Source: Prorocentrum cordatum
Taxonomy: Eukaryota; Sar; Dinophyceae; Prorocentrales; Prorocentraceae
Assembly: GCA_963575745.1 (NCBI GenBank)
Contig: CAUYUJ010011492.1
Span: 383,218-447,217, forward strand
Length of the DNA: 64,000 bases
Direction: 5' to 3'
The first letter of the stretch is position 1. Every line of letters starts with the position of its first letter. A model generated the notes under the pieces. That model was not told where the DNA came from. It worked only from the letters and a program-made list of their open reading frames with translations, and ran no database searches. This document shows, one piece after another, positions 9,916 through 22,160 of the stretch. A program made the position numbers and the translations under genes.

Positions 9916-9989
9916 CGCCCAATATCTGAAACACACATCGGCGTCATCGTAACCTTGCGCAGTGCAAGCAGTTTTGCGTTGCAGCAGCT

Positions 9990-12900
9990 CTTACAGTTCA
10001 GCTGACACCACCACGCCGAAGCAAACGGGACTCAAGAGATTACCTACCTGGCGGCACGGATTGGCGATGTCCATATCTCGTTCATTGTCATGCAGAATGT
10101 CTACATGTTCTCTACAATGCGATAGAAGACAACACATGTGCTGCGCATGCAAAAGTGTGGTCAAATTCATCACGGTTTGTCTACGCACCTGCAGCTAAGT
10201 TTTCATGGGCATACCCCGACAAATGGCGACGACCAACTCACACGCGAACGGAAGGCTTGATGCGAACCTCACTGCTGTACAACCTCCAACCACTACGAGG
10301 ATAACGGAACCGACGGTTTTCCACCATTGCTCACAAGCAATCGCAAGACACCCACGCGCCAACCACTACAGCGGACAGCGACGCCGAACCAACATGACCC
10401 TAACACAGCATCCTTGCTCAGAGCATAAGTACCAAAGAGCAGGCATGACGAAGTCAACAGCATCAACCCCGATAAGAACACCATGCACATAACATTACAC
10501 CTCGGGCACGAATCCATACGAGTCCCCACCCAGCGAGGCTGGGCAGTCCCTGTCCACCAAAGCCACATCGCAGTGGCCTACTTGCCAGAAAGCAGGAAAT
10601 GCGAATTCCACGTATTGAAGACCAATTGGACAACTTATTCAGCAATTGGAAGGATCTGAGTTCCCATGCTTGTATCCAAAGTCAAAGGGCGCAGAGACCT
10701 TGTGACATTCGTTTTTTACCGGCGACCACACTACCGACGGAACGGACAACCATTCATACATAACGATACTGACGACCACGACGTACGTCGATAAGTCACA
10801 GGTGAACAATCCTGGGACAAGATCAGCAACAACATCGACCACGACATGGCACGACGCAGCCACATTACAACAAAGACATCACCGATAAGGACCTCGAGGA
10901 GACACTACACACGACATCCTGCCAGCCGCACGAGAACCGATACGAGTTTTTCACTGACGAGAACAATGACATGCATACCAAGTACCACTCCACGATGCAC
11001 AACACGTCCATCAGCCCTGTGACCAAGTCCGAGATCAACATTGCCACAAGGCCAGATCTACTTCCACTCACCAGCCAATTTGCCGACGTACCCCATACAG
11101 CAGGCGCAGCTGCATTCCACCCACCGTGGGCTACATCAGCCGTCGACAAGTCGCACACACACACATTCCACCACTGACTATCTACGAGCACCCCCGGTTA
11201 CGTTGAGTTTCAATACTGAGATTATTACAATGCGGATTAGCTGAATACTTGAACTGGCACGGTAGGGGAGCCACCACCACGAGCACTACGGCAACCACGA
11301 ATTCCACCAACACTACGACCTCCGACCGCCAAAACTTAGCAACCGAGCCTGGCCACGAATCATCGGAGGGCCCACGCCCATGCCAGCGTTCAACCTTCAG
11401 CCACCCCGACACCGCCCCGACACGTGCAACCCGAGACCAGGAGCGGCGATTCAATGAAGGCCACGCCTACAATCCAAATACCACACCCACGAGGCACGAA
11501 CTTTGTCGACTGACCACCAAGGCTCTTGCGAAACATAGCGAACTACATGGAGAGCAAAGAAACCAACCGGAGACATCATTGTATGATTACGACGACAGAC
11601 TCCGCAAACATCGTTCTGGCCACGCGGTACCACTTGCTTCGCAAGTATTCATGCCGCAGCTTGATTTCAGACCCAGGAGAGATCACCCACAAGCAAGGCC
11701 GCCACCGCGACCTACCCGCGCACCTACGCCACTACCCATGACCAGGTTGCCAACGCCAACCGCGGCTCCAACTCAAACGCGACCGCCGACCACCAGTCAC
11801 AACCCATGGGGTGGCGAAGTCGTCGGCGCAGCATTACCTGCAGCTACAGGCGACCCCGAAGACGACTTCAAGCGCAGCCTTACTCCCATCATTCTTACAT
11901 CGCTACTTCCACGCGAGAGCCGCGACATGCACTGCCCAGCAGGTTGGAGAGCATGCGGCGCCAAAGGCAGAAGTGGCGACGACGATTGACAGCCCGCACT
12001 ACGCAGTCTACTGCAACGCAGCCGACAACATATACGCCGACCGCATTCCAAACGACCCACCGCTGCTTCCAGGGTGGCAGATGTACTTTGACAAATGCAA
12101 CGACGAGTGCTTCATAAGCAACGACCTTCACAGACGCCTACCTCGCCCACCGCCTAGGCCCGATCCCTGTGCGACTCCACAATCTGCATTGAAGATGCCA
12201 CCGACCGATCGGATCAAGCGCTCAAGACTCAGCGACGCACCAGCAAACTCACGCTCGCCACCGTTGCGACCGCGCTTCTTCAACCACTCGCGACCAGCGT
12301 TAGGAAACGACGCTCACGAAGGTGCAGATTGTTATTGACGAGGGCTTCAGAGTAGGATTCAAAATCATCAACAGACACCTCGCTTCCCAGAAATCAGCAC
12401 CGACTTCAAGAATGAACGACGTGCAAGCAGGCCAGAGTTACGGTCTCACAATGGCTGTGTTCTTGGCACGACTACGAAGACACCCTGGAGCTCGACCTGG
12501 GCCGCGGCCGTTCAAGACCCGGCATCGCAATTGCAGCGAGTGTGAAATCCAACCAGCGCGCCAGGCGACGACCGCAACATCCCCTCAGCAGTATCAAGCC
12601 CTTGCAGCAGCGATGGCACCACCTGAAGACGCACCGCAACCAGCGCAACAACCACCGGGAGGCGCGCAAAAAGAAGACGCCCACGCGCAACCAATCGACA
12701 CTAGTGACTAACGCATCTGCCACTCAGTAGTCCAGCGCCGCGCCGGCGCGCAGAAGCCCAATCCGCCCGCCTCCGCCAAACCTCAGAATGCCCATCGCCT
12801 GCCCACCTCCCAAGGCAGCACGTGCTCAACGATGGCGCATTGGAATGCCCGCGCGAGAGCTAGCACCGCAGACGTCTGCCACCAAGCAGGTATACTTCCA

Positions 12901-13300
12901 ACCAAAAGCACCTCCTATACATTTGCAAGACGGAGCAACAGGCCTCCACTCCAACGCCGACATACACAGAGAACGTAGAAGGGTTTCGCGTCGACGACTG
13001 CGACGACCAGAGGTTCTGAGAACACTTGGAGACGCTGCGCATGCTCCAGCAGCAATGCCAGCAACACCGAACAAACACACGGCAGCGCAACCATGCAGAA
13101 CTTCGAAAACGACAAGAAATATCCACGGCCATGGAAGCACCAACCGCGCCCAAGCCCAAGTTCCCAGCACATGTGCACAAGGCGCCGCCAACGCAGAAAA
13201 CACGGTCCCGAACCGCACAGGCGGCGACTATGGGGGGGTAGCAGAACTACCGCGCAATGCTTCCAATCTTCCGCGGCGGTCACAGAAGCTGCAACGCTTT
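9990..13300. other. A/C-skewed 3.3-kb block, no gene recognised
   Basis: The plus strand is markedly rich in A and C: 11281-11340 has A20 C24 G9 T7, and 12661-12720 has A20 C20 G14 T6. The block lacks the simple repeats found on both sides. Only short open frames exist, Thr/Pro/Gln/His-rich on plus and Val/Cys-rich on minus. One plus-strand stretch near 13026-13110 (LETLRMLQQQCQQHRTNTRQ) looks helical. It could be a decayed retroelement or gene with biased codon use, but I recognise no domain. Confidence 0.5.
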
Positions 13301-15097
13301 GATACTCGTTGGCGGGGCCTGCGAGCCAACTTCTTCAACCGCCGCGGCTCTCCTAGAGCATTGGCTGCCGCAGAACGAAGATGTTTGATGGCCTCGTCCT
13401 TCGCAGTGTACGCCCCACTTTTTCGCCCTGGCGTCCGGCGCTCGGTCGCCTCGTCTCCATCACTTCTCTCGCCTTCCCAACTCCTTCTGACTGGTGCTGG
13501 CGCCCCCCCGCCCGCCGTTGCTGCCTGCTGACGAACCGAGTCCGGTCGCGCGCGGCCTGACATCCCCGCCCTCGCTCGCTCGCGGCTGCGCTCTAGTCGC
13601 CAGCGAGTCGCGGGGCGGCCCCCTGGGCCAGAAGTGACGCGGTGGGGTGGCGGTGGTTTCGATTGGGGGATCTTCCAGACGACCCCTCGCAGTCGCCAGC
13701 TTGTAAAGTTTACCCCCCCCTGATGTTTTGCGCGGCCTTGTATGTCGCGCGTGAATATTATGTTTAGCAATCACTACGAATGGAGTTCACGCCCAGGGCG
13801 TTCTCGGCACGCGGGCGGGGGGCAAATCTACCAGACGAGCCCCGCCGTAGATTATCGACGGCGCAAAGTCTTCAGCATCTTCTCGTTTGCAACACTTATC
13901 TTCTGCTTCCCATCAGCGCGCGCTGTCGTTTACAACCCTGTTTCGCAGGACTAGCTGTCATGAGATTGTCGGGGATGGTGCCCTTATCGGGGTTGAGAAG
14001 GGACGACTGGACTATCTGCCGTTGCATTCCAGCATTGTGCTTCAGACAAATTTAGAATGACAGTTGCCCATCATGTCTGTCCTGTTCTGTCGCATTATGC
14101 TTCACAAGTTCATATTTTAAGGCATCCAGCCACCGTCGTCGTCGCGCGTTCCAGCTGAACCAGCGCATCCAAGCCCGCGGCGATCGACCCCATCATCTTC
14201 GTTTCATTGATACAGGACTTCCCAGTGCAGGGCCCGGCCCCCCGCAACCCTCGGCCAGGCAGAGCGGGCCCGACAGCGCGATGCTGATGGGGTGCTGGCA
14301 GCGCGTGATGTCCCGAGCAGTTTGCTTGTCTATTGGGTGGGGGGGGGAGTTCGCGGACGTGGCGGGCGGCGATCGCGCGGGGAGAGGATGACGCGCCCCG
14401 CGACGCAGGGGGCAGTTGCCCTCCGGTGTGGGCTGTCGCCTTGCCGTTTCTCTCACGGCATTCAGATTTGCCGCTAGTAGACAGCCTTCTCCCCGCGCGG
14501 CCTCACGCGCCGTTCTTAGCCAGCCATCGTATTTCAGTCATCTTTCAGGTCCGCTTGGACAGAGAGCGCCCCCCTTCAAACCGCCACAGGCCAGCCGGGG
14601 TACAGTGAGCCTGCCTATCGTTACAAGGGTTCGTGCTAAACCCGAAATGAGTTCACAAAAGGCACCGAGGCCCAGTGGCCTTGGGGAGAACCGTAAAAAC
14701 CTTGGGTAGCAGCCCGAGAAATGCCGGCATGCAGCATTATTTTGTTTTGTCGTTTCTGTTGCCAATATTCAAGCCAATATTGCGATCGGGATGGAATGTA
14801 GTCCGTGCATTTGGGTATCAGTCAGCGCTCTCATCGAAACTTTGGCGTCGTAACTTTCAGGCATGTGCGTATACATGATCACTCAGGCCAGCCAGTACCG
14901 ACCTTGCCAGCTGGCACCAGCTTACGGGAAAGCGCACCGTTAAGCTTGGCCAGCCTAGTGCCAGTTTGCGGGCAGCCATGCCGTTAAGCCTAGCTTCCTT
15001 TTGCTCCAGCGTCACATCTTTGTTCATCCTGTTTCTCTGCGCGCCGGCGGTGCCACATTTTATTTTATCGCTTCGCTCATTCCGCCGGCCCTGGAGC
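13301..15097. other. Mixed DNA, no gene recognised
   Basis: The A/C skew ends here. A Ser/Ala-rich plus frame (to 13531) and a lysine/arginine-rich minus frame (13228-13770, including YTAKDEAIKHLRSAAANALG) overlap, and neither is convincing. 13740-14120 and 14700-14960 are more A/T-rich and look non-coding. Confidence 0.4.
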
Positions 15098-15232
15098 GCT
15101 GTTTGGGGCCGTCTTGGGGGCCTCTTGGGGGCTTCTTGGGAGCGTCTTGGGGCTCTTTGGCGGCGTCTTGGGCTCCCCTGGCGCCTCATAGGGGGCTCTT
15201 GGGCGCCCCTTGGGGCGGGAGGGGGGGTAGTC
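15098..15232 (+). repeat. Degenerate G-rich CTTGGGGGCC repeat
   Basis: Repeated GTCTTGGGGGCCTCTTGGGG words like those at 1548-1802. Confidence 0.6.
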
Positions 15233-15965
15233 GATTGCAGCCGCCCCCTCGGAGGCCACGATCCTCGTGAGGGGTGGCGAACAATAGCCTCCCCCCTGGG
15301 GATCGCCCGGGGCCCAGCCGGGGCTCAGCAGGGGTACTTTTCGTCCGGGGGCCCCCAGAGGCCGCCCCGCGCGCGCGAACCAGAAATATTGTTAAGTAGT
15401 TAGCGGAGATCTTAGCACGCCTCTGGCCCGCTGGGCCGGCGAATTCTTTTTTTTCGCAGTCGTACGCTGCCATCCTTTATTTGGGCGATAAATCGGAGGG
15501 GGTGGGATCACGAGAGGGAGGGGGGGACGAGCTTCACTCTAGTACTTTCTTGACATCGCTGAATAACAAGTGCAGGCCAGCACTTTGCACGCGTATTTTG
15601 TACACTCCGTTCGGCTTCCTCCCTTGGGTGTCAAGAGCGTGTTTCTTTATTGCTCGGGGCATGGCGGGCGTCATGGCCCCCGCCCCCCATTCCTGGACTT
15701 ATCGCCCCCCCCCCCAGCCCCAGTACGCTCCGGGCACTGCCGCCGCGCGCATTGGGATCCGCATGGGCGTCCGCTTAAACATCCGCATATGAGCCTGGTC
15801 CGCAATCGTCGTCGTCGTTGTCGTCATCGTCGTCGTCGTTCGTCGCTCGTCGTTCATCTTTATGTAGCGCGCGGACTCGGCTGGAACACGTTTCTTTTTG
15901 CGGTCTGGCGGCGTCTGGGAATGCTTGGGAATGACCGAGGACGGGTAGCAGCAGCATGTAGGTGG

Positions 15966-16255
15966 CGATCTGCACCACATCGCCTGTGTACGCCCCAGCG
16001 CGAGCGTGCACCACAGCGCGCGTGTACACCACACCGCCGATATGTACACCACAGCAGCCGCGTGCAGCGCAGCTCCAGTGTGCGCCACAGTGTCTGCGGG
16101 CACCACAGCGCTACTGTACACCACAGCCTTTGCGTACACCACATCAGCCGTGTGCAACACAGCACCAGTGTGCACCACCATGCGCGCGTGCACTACAGCG
16201 CCTGTGTGCAATACGGTGCCTGCGTGTTCCACATCAACCGAGTGCAACCGAGTAC
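15966..16255 (+). repeat. 18-bp tandem array (CA-rich strand)
   Basis: About 16 degenerate units of consensus GYGTRCACCACAGCGCCT. It matches the array at 16789-17078 in reverse complement, so the two form an inverted pair about 530 bp apart. Translated frames read VYTTAPACTT-like repeats. Confidence 0.85.
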
Positions 16256-16556
16256 CACTGTTGCATATAGAGTTTGGGAATAAATCTCTATGTGTTTTCT
16301 CAAGTTTCATGGATTATGCAACAATTGTTTGTTATATAGGATTTGGGAAAAAAGGATTCGTTATGGGAACAGGGACGCCGCTGGAAGCTACGAGTCCCTC
16401 CGAGTCCGCCCGCATCACTCTAACTCTTCCCATGTGCGTCCAGGAGGCTCCAGCAACATTGGCCGTCCGAGTGGATCGATTAAGGAAACAATTATGCGAT
16501 CCACGCTGAGATGTGCACGTGCGTTGTAGCGCCTGCCCGCACGACAGGGGGAAAGG

Positions 16557-16690
16557 CGAGGGAGGATGAGGAGGAGGAGGGGGAGGGGGAGGAGGAGGAG
16601 GAGGAGGTGGAGGAGGAGAAGGAGGAGGAGGAAGAGGAGGAGGAAGAGGAGAAAGTGGAGGAGGAGGAAGAGGAGGAGGTGGAGGGGATG
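16557..16690 (+). repeat. (GGA)n purine array
   Basis: Low-complexity GGA/GAGGAA tract on the plus strand, lying between the two inverted 18-bp arrays. Confidence 0.95.
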
Positions 16691-16788
16691 AATTTTATTA
16701 TGTCAGCACTTCCGTGGCGTGGCGTTTAATGTCCACAGCAGATCCTCACATACATGTTCCTTCTACCTGTCCTTTGCACTCAGGCGTC

Positions 16789-17078
16789 GTGGTGTAAACC
16801 AGCGCTGCATTGCACGCGGATGCTGTGGTGTAGACAAGCGCCGTGGTGTGCACAGGTGTTGCGGTGCACGCAATCATGGTGGTGTACGTGGGCGTTTTGT
16901 TGCACATGGTTGTCGCGATGTACACATTCGTTGTGGTGTGCGCCAGCGCTGTGATGCACGCAAGCACTGTGGTGTGCACAGGCGCTGTGTTACACGCGGC
17001 CGCTGCGTCGTACGCAGGCGCGGTGGTGTACACGCGCGCGGTGGTGCACGCGAGCATTGTGGTGTACACGGGCGCTGT
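16789..17078 (-). repeat. 18-bp tandem array, inverted relative to 15966-16255
   Basis: Sixteen consecutive 18-bp units such as GTGGTGTACACGGGCGCT, in exact 18-bp phase. The reverse complement (AGCGCCCGTGTACACCAC) is the unit of the left array. Because 18 is a multiple of three, the array is open on both strands as six-residue repeats. Confidence 0.9.
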
Positions 17079-17589
17079 ATGGCTGATCGCCTCCCACGTG
17101 CTGCTCGCAACGTCGTCGTCGTCGACGTTCGTCGCTCGTCGCTCGTCGTTCATCGTCGTCGTGCACGCGGGCGCGTCTGTAGTGCTGGAGCCACACGGCG
17201 GGGGGGGGGGGCGTTACGTCCCCCCCCGAGACGCCCATCATATATCGCCGAAAATACAGAAACACGCTCCATATGGTGGGTCTTGGTACTGTTTTTGTTG
17301 TCCCACCCCGCTCCACCATGCGGCCTGGCGGGCCTATGCTCTATGGCCACTCGGCCCTAGTACTCGTTCCACCGTCCCTCGCCCTTTCTTGGGCTGCTGC
17401 GCCCGCAAGGCTTAAGTCGCTGATTGTTTGCGTCAGTCGGCAACTTTTTGTTTCGCAAGACATTCAGAACGCAACGATCTCCGATCTATCTTTGTGCAAC
17501 GTCAAAAAAGAGGATAGGGAGAAGGAGACGGAGGAGGAGGAGGGTAGGAAAACATATGATAGGATGCGATAACATTGAATAGGATAGTA

Positions 17590-17790
17590 TAGGACATCCC
17601 CGAGGGGAAACGTCTCGCGAAACGAAGCGCGCCCGCCGAGCGGGCGCGACCGCGGGGACCCGACCACCACCAGAGATGCCAGGTCCCCGGCCGTGCCGAC
17701 GGACTTGCACGTGCCGACGGGGCCGAGGAGAACGAACGAATTTACCCTGCCGCGTCGCTCAATGACTTGATCGCCCGCAGCTGCTAGAGG
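17590..17790 (-). CDS. Candidate exon(s) on the minus strand, unknown gene
   Basis: Reading right to left, one frame gives AGDQVIERRGRVNSFVLLGP then VGTCKSVGTAGDLASLVVVG. GPVGTCKS resembles a Walker A loop (GxxxxGKS) with the second glycine replaced by cysteine; with no other ATPase motif this may be chance. A different frame over the first 40 bases gives LRAIKSLSDAAG ending at a donor-like AGG/GTAAAT. Neither can be assigned to a protein. Confidence 0.25.
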
Positions 17791-18471
17791 AAGGAGGAGG
17801 AAAAAGGACGAGGGAGGACGGACAGAGGAGGAGGACTGACAAGAGTAAATGCTTGATGCGTCAACAGTGCTGTAAGAATCCATATCGTCCCAAATCCCTT
17901 CTTTATCGATCCCTGCAAGCCTTGCTGCCCACCGCAAGGAGCACCCACCCATGTGGTATCTGTCGTTCAGTCCAGAACCCCGTTTGGAGAACGAATAGCC
18001 TGGCAACGTGGGAGCTGCAAACCACGCGAACAACGAGGATCATCAAGGCAAACGATCTGCCCAGCAATATCCATATTCTAAAAAAACACCCCCAATCCGC
18101 GCAATGGAAGCGCAAGTTCTAAATCTGGGTGCAGTTCAACATTGAAAGTTCCAGGCTGCACCGAAACAGTTCGCCGTTCTTGCGATTGTTATATATGTTC
18201 AACCATATGGCCGCTAAACGTAAGGAAGCCTCTGAAGAGAGCAATATCTCCTCGGCCGTCAGCGTTGCTGTCCCTTCCTCTTCATGTTTCTGCTCCTCCT
18301 CGTCTTCCTCCTCTTTTTCCGTATCATCCTATTCCTTTCCTTCCTCCTCCGCGAAGCCGTTCTGGCCTAATTGTTGGGCTTGCGGGAAGGGTCTTCAGAG
18401 CGGAAGTCGTTCCTGCGGGTCTTTGTGGTTCGGATTTCTTTCAGTGAGTTATTGTAGGAACGAGTTCCCAC

Positions 18472-19635
18472 GTGAACAGTCGTGCCCGTCAGCGCATGGT
18501 TCGCAGCGATGAAGCGGATGTACTTCCAGGGGCGCGAACGCCACACTGGGGGTGCCCAGGTTGCGGCACGAACCAGAACCATACCTGTCGAATTCGATGT
18601 GCATGCGTGCAGTCAACCCCGCAGAGTGTCGTGGACCGTGCACGGCGTGCTGCTGCGGCCCATGGCAGCGTGGGGCGTTTTTTTTTTGGCTCTGCTGTCG
18701 GGCAGCCTCGCCGGCCTCGTGGTGTTTGGGCCAACGGTCCACGGGGCGATGACATTGCAGGTCAACCCGCCGCCATGGAGAAGCGACTCATGGAACAATG
18801 CAAATCGATTGTCAAGCATGCCTTTCCAGCGGGTATCGCGGCCCACGGGGGAGACATCCCGAACGGAAATACTAAGGAGCAGGGTGCTGGACCGTCGGAC
18901 GATAGCAAGTTGCGTACACGTGTGCAGCACTCAGATGAATCGTTCATTGCTTTACGTAAGTGTGATGGTGCTTTTCAGACCGCCACTGATGCCTTTGAGT
19001 GTGGGCTCGAGGCGGCCCGTGTTGCGGTGCATAAGAAGAAACCAGTTTTGGCTCGTCACACAAAGTTGGGGCACAAGCTGACAGACACGCAGAATAAGTA
19101 TATTGCCGTTGCATTTGCCATTGAGGAGCAGGCCAAAACTGCCACGGAAGCGCAACGCATCCTGGCAGAGTTTGACGAGAAGCAACGCAGTCCCACGGTG
19201 GAGATTGGTGCCATCAAGATTGAGTTGCCGACGGCGATGCAGCGGGTCGCGGGCCCACACGTTCTTGAGGTGGTGGTGGGTCTCACGCTTGAACGTGCGG
19301 ATCTGGAGGGCCCCGACATGGAGGTTAAGAACCTGGTCAATTCTTCAGCCTTCACCAAGTTTAAGGAGTTGTATGCGGCCATGGCGGCAGCGGCACAAGC
19401 TCGGCGCCGCGCCCCCGGACAGCCTTTGCAACAGCCGCCGCCACCTGCCCATGCTGATGCGGACGGCGCACACATCCTTGCAGGTGCCGACGATGTGGAC
19501 ATGGCGGAGTTGGAGGAGGAGAAGGCGCAGATGCGGCTGGCGGCGGCGCGCATGGAAGGGGCGGACCACGCCGAGGACTTCGCGGAGCTCCTGGCCGCCC
19601 TCGGCGTCAAGGCTGAGAAGCAGCGGGCGGGATGA
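18472..19635 (+). CDS. LINE 1 ORF1 (gag-like RNA-binding protein)
   Basis: An intact 387-codon frame. Residues about 26-46 hold a Trp/Cys cluster (HWGCPGCGTNQNHTCRIRCA) that resembles the small zinc knuckle or zinc ribbon at the N-terminus of dinoflagellate LINE ORF1 proteins. The middle (about 140-290) is charged and helix-rich (HKLTDTQNKYIAVAFAIEEQ). The C-terminus has a Gln/Pro linker and a final acidic coiled-coil-like helix (DMAELEEEKAQMRLAAARME). The expected role is binding element RNA in a ribonucleoprotein. An alternative start is the ATG at 18496. The endonuclease remnant follows after about 100 bases in another frame. The intact frame contrasts with the broken ORF2. Confidence 0.65.
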   Translation: MNSRARQRMVRSDEADVLPGARTPHWGCPGCGTNQNHTCRIRCACVQSTPQSVVDRARRAAAAHGSVGRFFFGSAVGQPRRPRGVWANGPRGDDIAGQPAAMEKRLMEQCKSIVKHAFPAGIAAHGGDIPNGNTKEQGAGPSDDSKLRTRVQHSDESFIALRKCDGAFQTATDAFECGLEAARVAVHKKKPVLARHTKLGHKLTDTQNKYIAVAFAIEEQAKTATEAQRILAEFDEKQRSPTVEIGAIKIELPTAMQRVAGPHVLEVVVGLTLERADLEGPDMEVKNLVNSSAFTKFKELYAAMAAAAQARRRAPGQPLQQPPPPAHADADGAHILAGADDVDMAELEEEKAQMRLAAARMEGADHAEDFAELLAALGVKAEKQRAG

Positions 19636-19739
19636 TGGCTTCTTTGGCACGAAGGCGACGTTGCTGTCGGGCACGCCGCTGTCTGCCAGCGGCGCGCCAG
19701 TCCCACCTCTTCGCAGAGGGCCATCGGCCGCTAGCGCGG

Positions 19740-20600
19740 CCGAGCCTTTTTTGATTGAGACGTTCAATGGGTCGTGCCAGAGGACGCCGCGTCGTCGGTT
19801 GCGCGAGACATCGGTTGTTATTGCGCGCGCCCGAAAGATCGGCATCGGCTCCTCGTTCCTGGGCCAAGCTATTTCCTCAGCGCGTTCGATTGGATTTCGT
19901 GTTTTTCATGCACCTTCCAGAGACTAGCATGCAGCCCTGCGGGGTGGCGGTCGTCGCTGGGTTGCGTGCAGGGTTCCGATGGCCCTCCTGAAGGACCTGA
20001 ACCTATTCCGCGGGCGGGCGATGCAAGTGCCCGTCGACTTCCCAAGGCGGCCCGCGGCGTTGGTTTTCTCACTGCCCCTCAAGACGGCGGAGGGCCCCGG
20101 TGAGGCCAAAGTCTAGATGCTGTCCACGATGGGCAAATACGTTACTGACCCTGCGCATGCCATTATAGCTGGGGGTGGGAATCCCCCCCCCCCCCCCAGG
20201 TTCTAGAGGCCTCTGGGGCGCCGGGGGAGCTGGGGGTGCTGACCGTCGCCCCACGTTGAAAGCACGCGTCGCTCACCGTCGCCGGACTCAGCGGTTGACT
20301 TTCTCATGGTGGAACCAGGCTTTGCGAGGCTGGTTACTGGGCGTCCGCGGCGACGCCTTTGGATGGCATGCTTCGCAGTCCCGCGCAGCTGAAAGTTCGG
20401 CCTGGCGCTCTCTCGATTCGGCAGCTTGTTTATCGCTGTTGCAGCGCATGCCTGGTGAAGTACCATTAGGGCCGCGACAGCGGCCACCGTGCCGGGAAGG
20501 CGCGGTCGCCCGCGCCATTCAGGCCGCGGCGCGCCCCGCACGTGGCGTTGACACCTCGGCGATGCAGGTCTCGAACAGTGAGTGCATGGGCGCATTTTGC
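19740..20600 (+). pseudogene. LINE 1 ORF2, endonuclease domain remnant
   Basis: 19740-19918 reads IETFNGSCQRTPRRRLRETS, a start typical of AP-like LINE endonucleases (the N of the TxN motif is present). The usual catalytic QE pair is not evident; ARARKIGIG stands at that position. After a frame change, GVAVVAGLRAGFRWP (about 19938) and HAIIAGGG (about 20158) match the positions of the GVAV and GDFN regions, the latter without Asp. Poly-C insertions and several frameshifts follow. The domain cannot be functional as read. Confidence 0.5.
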
Positions 20601-21359
20601 TGATGCGGCAGAGCTGGGGCCCATCACTGCGATGGGGGTGGGGCCGACAGCGTCGGGGGAGAGATCGCGCGCGCTCAAGTCGCCGTGGGCATCGACGTTC
20701 TATCGCCCGAAGGATCCCGATGATAAGCTCCAGGTTGTTGCTGGGTGGAAGTGGCCGGCGCAGTCTTTCCAGGAATTCGCGCTGATCGCGCAGGGCCCTC
20801 AGGAGGTCGGGGCGCCGACCAGCATCCAGCTACAGGCGGCGCTCCAGGACTCCTGCGCAGGTAAAGACCTCTTGGCGCGCCTCGACGCCTCGCTGCGGCC
20901 GCGCGGCTATTGGCGAGCCGCTGGCGCAACCAGAGCAGCCGCCGCCGCGGGGGGCGGCTAGGGTCAGCGAAGCAGCGCGTGGGAGATTCGGAAGGGTGAT
21001 GGGCATGCTGGAGTGGGCGTGGAACGCATCCCCAAGGGGACTTGGAATGCCTGGCCATAGCGGGGCCCGGCTGGCCCGGCGCGTTTTGCGCGTGGGGCCG
21101 CGAAGTTCAAGAAGGTCTGGCAGCCCATTGTTTTTCAGTGTGCCCTTGGAATCTACACCTCGAACCCCCGTGCTCTTCTAGAGGACGAGGCTCGAAAGTT
21201 GGGGTCTTTTTAGAGCGCGCGCCTGGGCCCCATGATGCCTGGATCCCTTATAGAAGATGTGCCCTCAGGGCCTCTGCGGAAGAGCTCCGCGCCCGCGCAT
21301 TAAGTCTCAGTCGCAGCGCCGCTCGGAGTCTCGGCGGTTTCCGCCCTCGGCACGCGGGC

Positions 21360-22160
21360 GCCCTCAGTGACGAGGGCCTCGCATGCCTGGCCGTGCTCTA
21401 CGAGGCCGTGGAGCGCCGCGGCCTTTTTCCCCGCGCAGCTGACGCGGATGCTGCCGCCGCCTTTGGGGGCGCCCAAAGGAGGTGTCAGGCCGACGCCACT
21501 CCCGGGATTGTTCGTTCTCGTTTGGGTGGGGTTGCGGAGGCCGCAGGTCAACGATTACCTGGATCGGGCTCAGAGACCACGCTGGTCTTTCGGCGCTGGG
21601 TAGTCGGCCGAAGTTTCTGTCTGGCAGCAGAGTGTTCGCGCTGAGGAGGCCCCCCGCGCGGGCGGGCGTGCTGCTGGCCACACTTTGGGGCGGCATGGAA
21701 TATCATGAAATCGTCTAAGCTGGCCTGGCTTAAGGACAGCGCCATGTACCTGAGAATCCCCTTGGTGCTCGTCAAGGTTCTGCCCAACCTCTGCGCCCCC
21801 CCCCCCCCCCCGCGCGTCCTCAGGCTCGGGGCCCATGGCTGCCCCCTCGCCCAGTTGGCTGAAAACGGTCTACCAGCGGGAGATGTATTTAATGATGTGC
21901 TTGTCCGTGTCTATGCGATGTTCGAGTTTGACATGCGGTATTTTTCGCAATCTTGGAGTACATATTGGGTCTTGCGTGGATGGCGATGCGGTATCTGCGC
22001 GCTGCCCTGGGCAGGTTATCATTCCCGCTCTCACCCGGGCAGCTCGAGATTTGAAGTGCGTCTTTGCGGGGGGGCTAGGCACGCGCGCGATTGCGGATAA
22101 GGCGGCGTCGTTCGCTTCCTCCAGCAAGTTGGCCGCGAAGTTGCAGAAGCGTGTTTTCCC
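21360..22160 (+). pseudogene. LINE 1 ORF2, reverse transcriptase domain, frameshifted
   Basis: Pieces in different plus frames line up in RT order. LACLAVLYEAVERRG (21379) and GAPKGGVRPTPLPG (about 21468) correspond to the fingers (PK...RPI). WGGMEYHEIV (about 21689) is at motif A, where the catalytic Asp is lost. ENGLPAGDVFNDVLVRVY (21861) is motif B. CVDGDA (about 21974) stands for the YVDD box of motif C, with the second Asp changed to Gly. VIIPALTRAARDL and DKAASFASSSKLAAKLQ then follow as in other dinoflagellate LINEs. At least three frame changes and a poly-C run (21797-21810) interrupt it. Family assignment is by motif order from memory, not by search. Confidence 0.6.

Noticed and set aside
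8557-9936. 459-codon minus ORF and overlapping plus ORFs of 258-411 codons
   Set aside because: Mostly translation of the GGA array, with frames open everywhere; no domain or balanced composition.
15966-17078. CRISPR array for the 18-bp repeats
   Set aside because: Units are directly adjacent with no spacers, and the DNA is eukaryotic in character.
17670-17740. Walker A-like GPVGTCKS on the minus strand as an ATPase
   Set aside because: One glycine is replaced by Cys and no Walker B or other motif is near; kept only as an unnamed candidate exon.
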